NCBI GenBank assembly: GCA_018381235.1
Contig: JAGZSF010000018.1
Span: 1-21,634, forward strand
Length of the DNA: 21,634 nt
Origin: Collinsella sp.
Lineage (GTDB): Bacteria; Actinomycetota; Coriobacteriia; Coriobacteriales; Coriobacteriaceae
Direction: 5' to 3'
The position numbers were made by a program, and so were the translations under genes. The stretch's first letter is position 1. The number at the start of each line of letters is the position of its first letter. This document shows, piece by piece, positions 21,590 to 21,634 of this stretch. The notes beneath the pieces are model-generated. The model worked only from the letters and a program-made list of their open reading frames with translations, was not told the origin of the DNA and ran no database searches.

Positions 21590-21634
21590 GCGTCTGTGCG
21601 TCTGGCTCTTTTAATTAAATTATTTTTGTTGTTT

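Larger units (their letters stand above)
18290..21634. mobile_element. Int end of a Tn916-family ICE (partial, continues past the right edge)
   Basis: From about 18290 the composition switches from GC-rich to AT-rich, and codon use changes. The genes int, xis, an Orf8-type protein and an Orf7-type sigma factor follow in the order known from the recombination/regulation end of Tn916-family elements, all reading leftward. The exact junction with the host is not determined; I place it between 18285 and 18340, in the AT-rich stretch after the gntR terminator. No resistance or conjugation gene lies within the window. Confidence 0.88.

Noticed and set aside
18290..21634. Resistance gene or conjugation gene as ICE cargo
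   Set aside because: None lies inside the window; only recombination and regulation genes are present before the right edge.
1..21634. CRISPR array
   Set aside because: No regularly spaced short repeats were seen. The repeated structures found are single palindromes with internal hairpins.

Overview
The window looks like a piece of a high-GC gut actinobacterium of the class Coriobacteriia, most likely Collinsella or a close relative, carrying one end of a Tn916-family integrative conjugative element (ICE). The host assignment is an inference from GC-rich codon use, the gene order acpS-nnr-alr-udg-tsaE-tsaBD, the domain fusions, and family resemblance. No database search was possible.

Left part (1-7032): the first ~33 bases resemble the 3' end of a 5S rRNA and are followed by a strong terminator, so an rRNA operon probably ends here. 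A promoter then drives a tight housekeeping operon: acpS (ACP activation), nnr (NAD(P)HX repair), alr (D-alanine for the cell wall), a family-4 uracil-DNA glycosylase, tsaE, and one 794-residue protein that joins TsaB, RimI and TsaD. tsaE and the fusion together supply the bacterial t6A37 tRNA-modification machinery, except for TsaC.

Middle (7033-12072): two copies of a long structured palindrome family lie in a gene-free stretch. They are followed by a promoter with a palindrome between its -35 and -10 boxes, a 14-codon leader peptide ending in an Ile/Val run, alternative stems and a strong terminator just upstream of cstA. This looks like attenuation control of a pyruvate/peptide carrier. 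Next is a 724-residue protein with a predicted winged-helix N-terminus, a ~350-residue charged low-complexity linker and a C-terminal TOPRIM-like domain resembling Wadjet JetD (DUF2220), with no other Wadjet genes beside it.

12073-18300: a third half-copy of the palindrome family, an unrelated structured repeat and a degenerate tRNA 3' end lie beside an intact tRNA-Gln(UUG) on the minus strand. Leftward genes are a cytoplasmic CwlM-like peptidoglycan-binding protein without amidase residues, a polyprenyl diphosphate synthase, and a maltose-type PTS EIICB fused to a Cof-type HAD phosphatase. A divergent GntR/UTRA repressor faces the PTS gene across an intergenic region with two GTTTAAAC palindromes, one at each promoter.

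Right part (18300-21634): base composition turns AT-rich and the genes become Tn916-like: integrase, excisionase, an Orf8-type HTH protein and an Orf7-type sigma factor, all leftward. Upstream of them is a 33-codon ORF whose ribosome binding site sits in the loop of a perfect hairpin with a competing upstream strand, preceded by a terminator. The element continues beyond the right edge, so its cargo is not visible.
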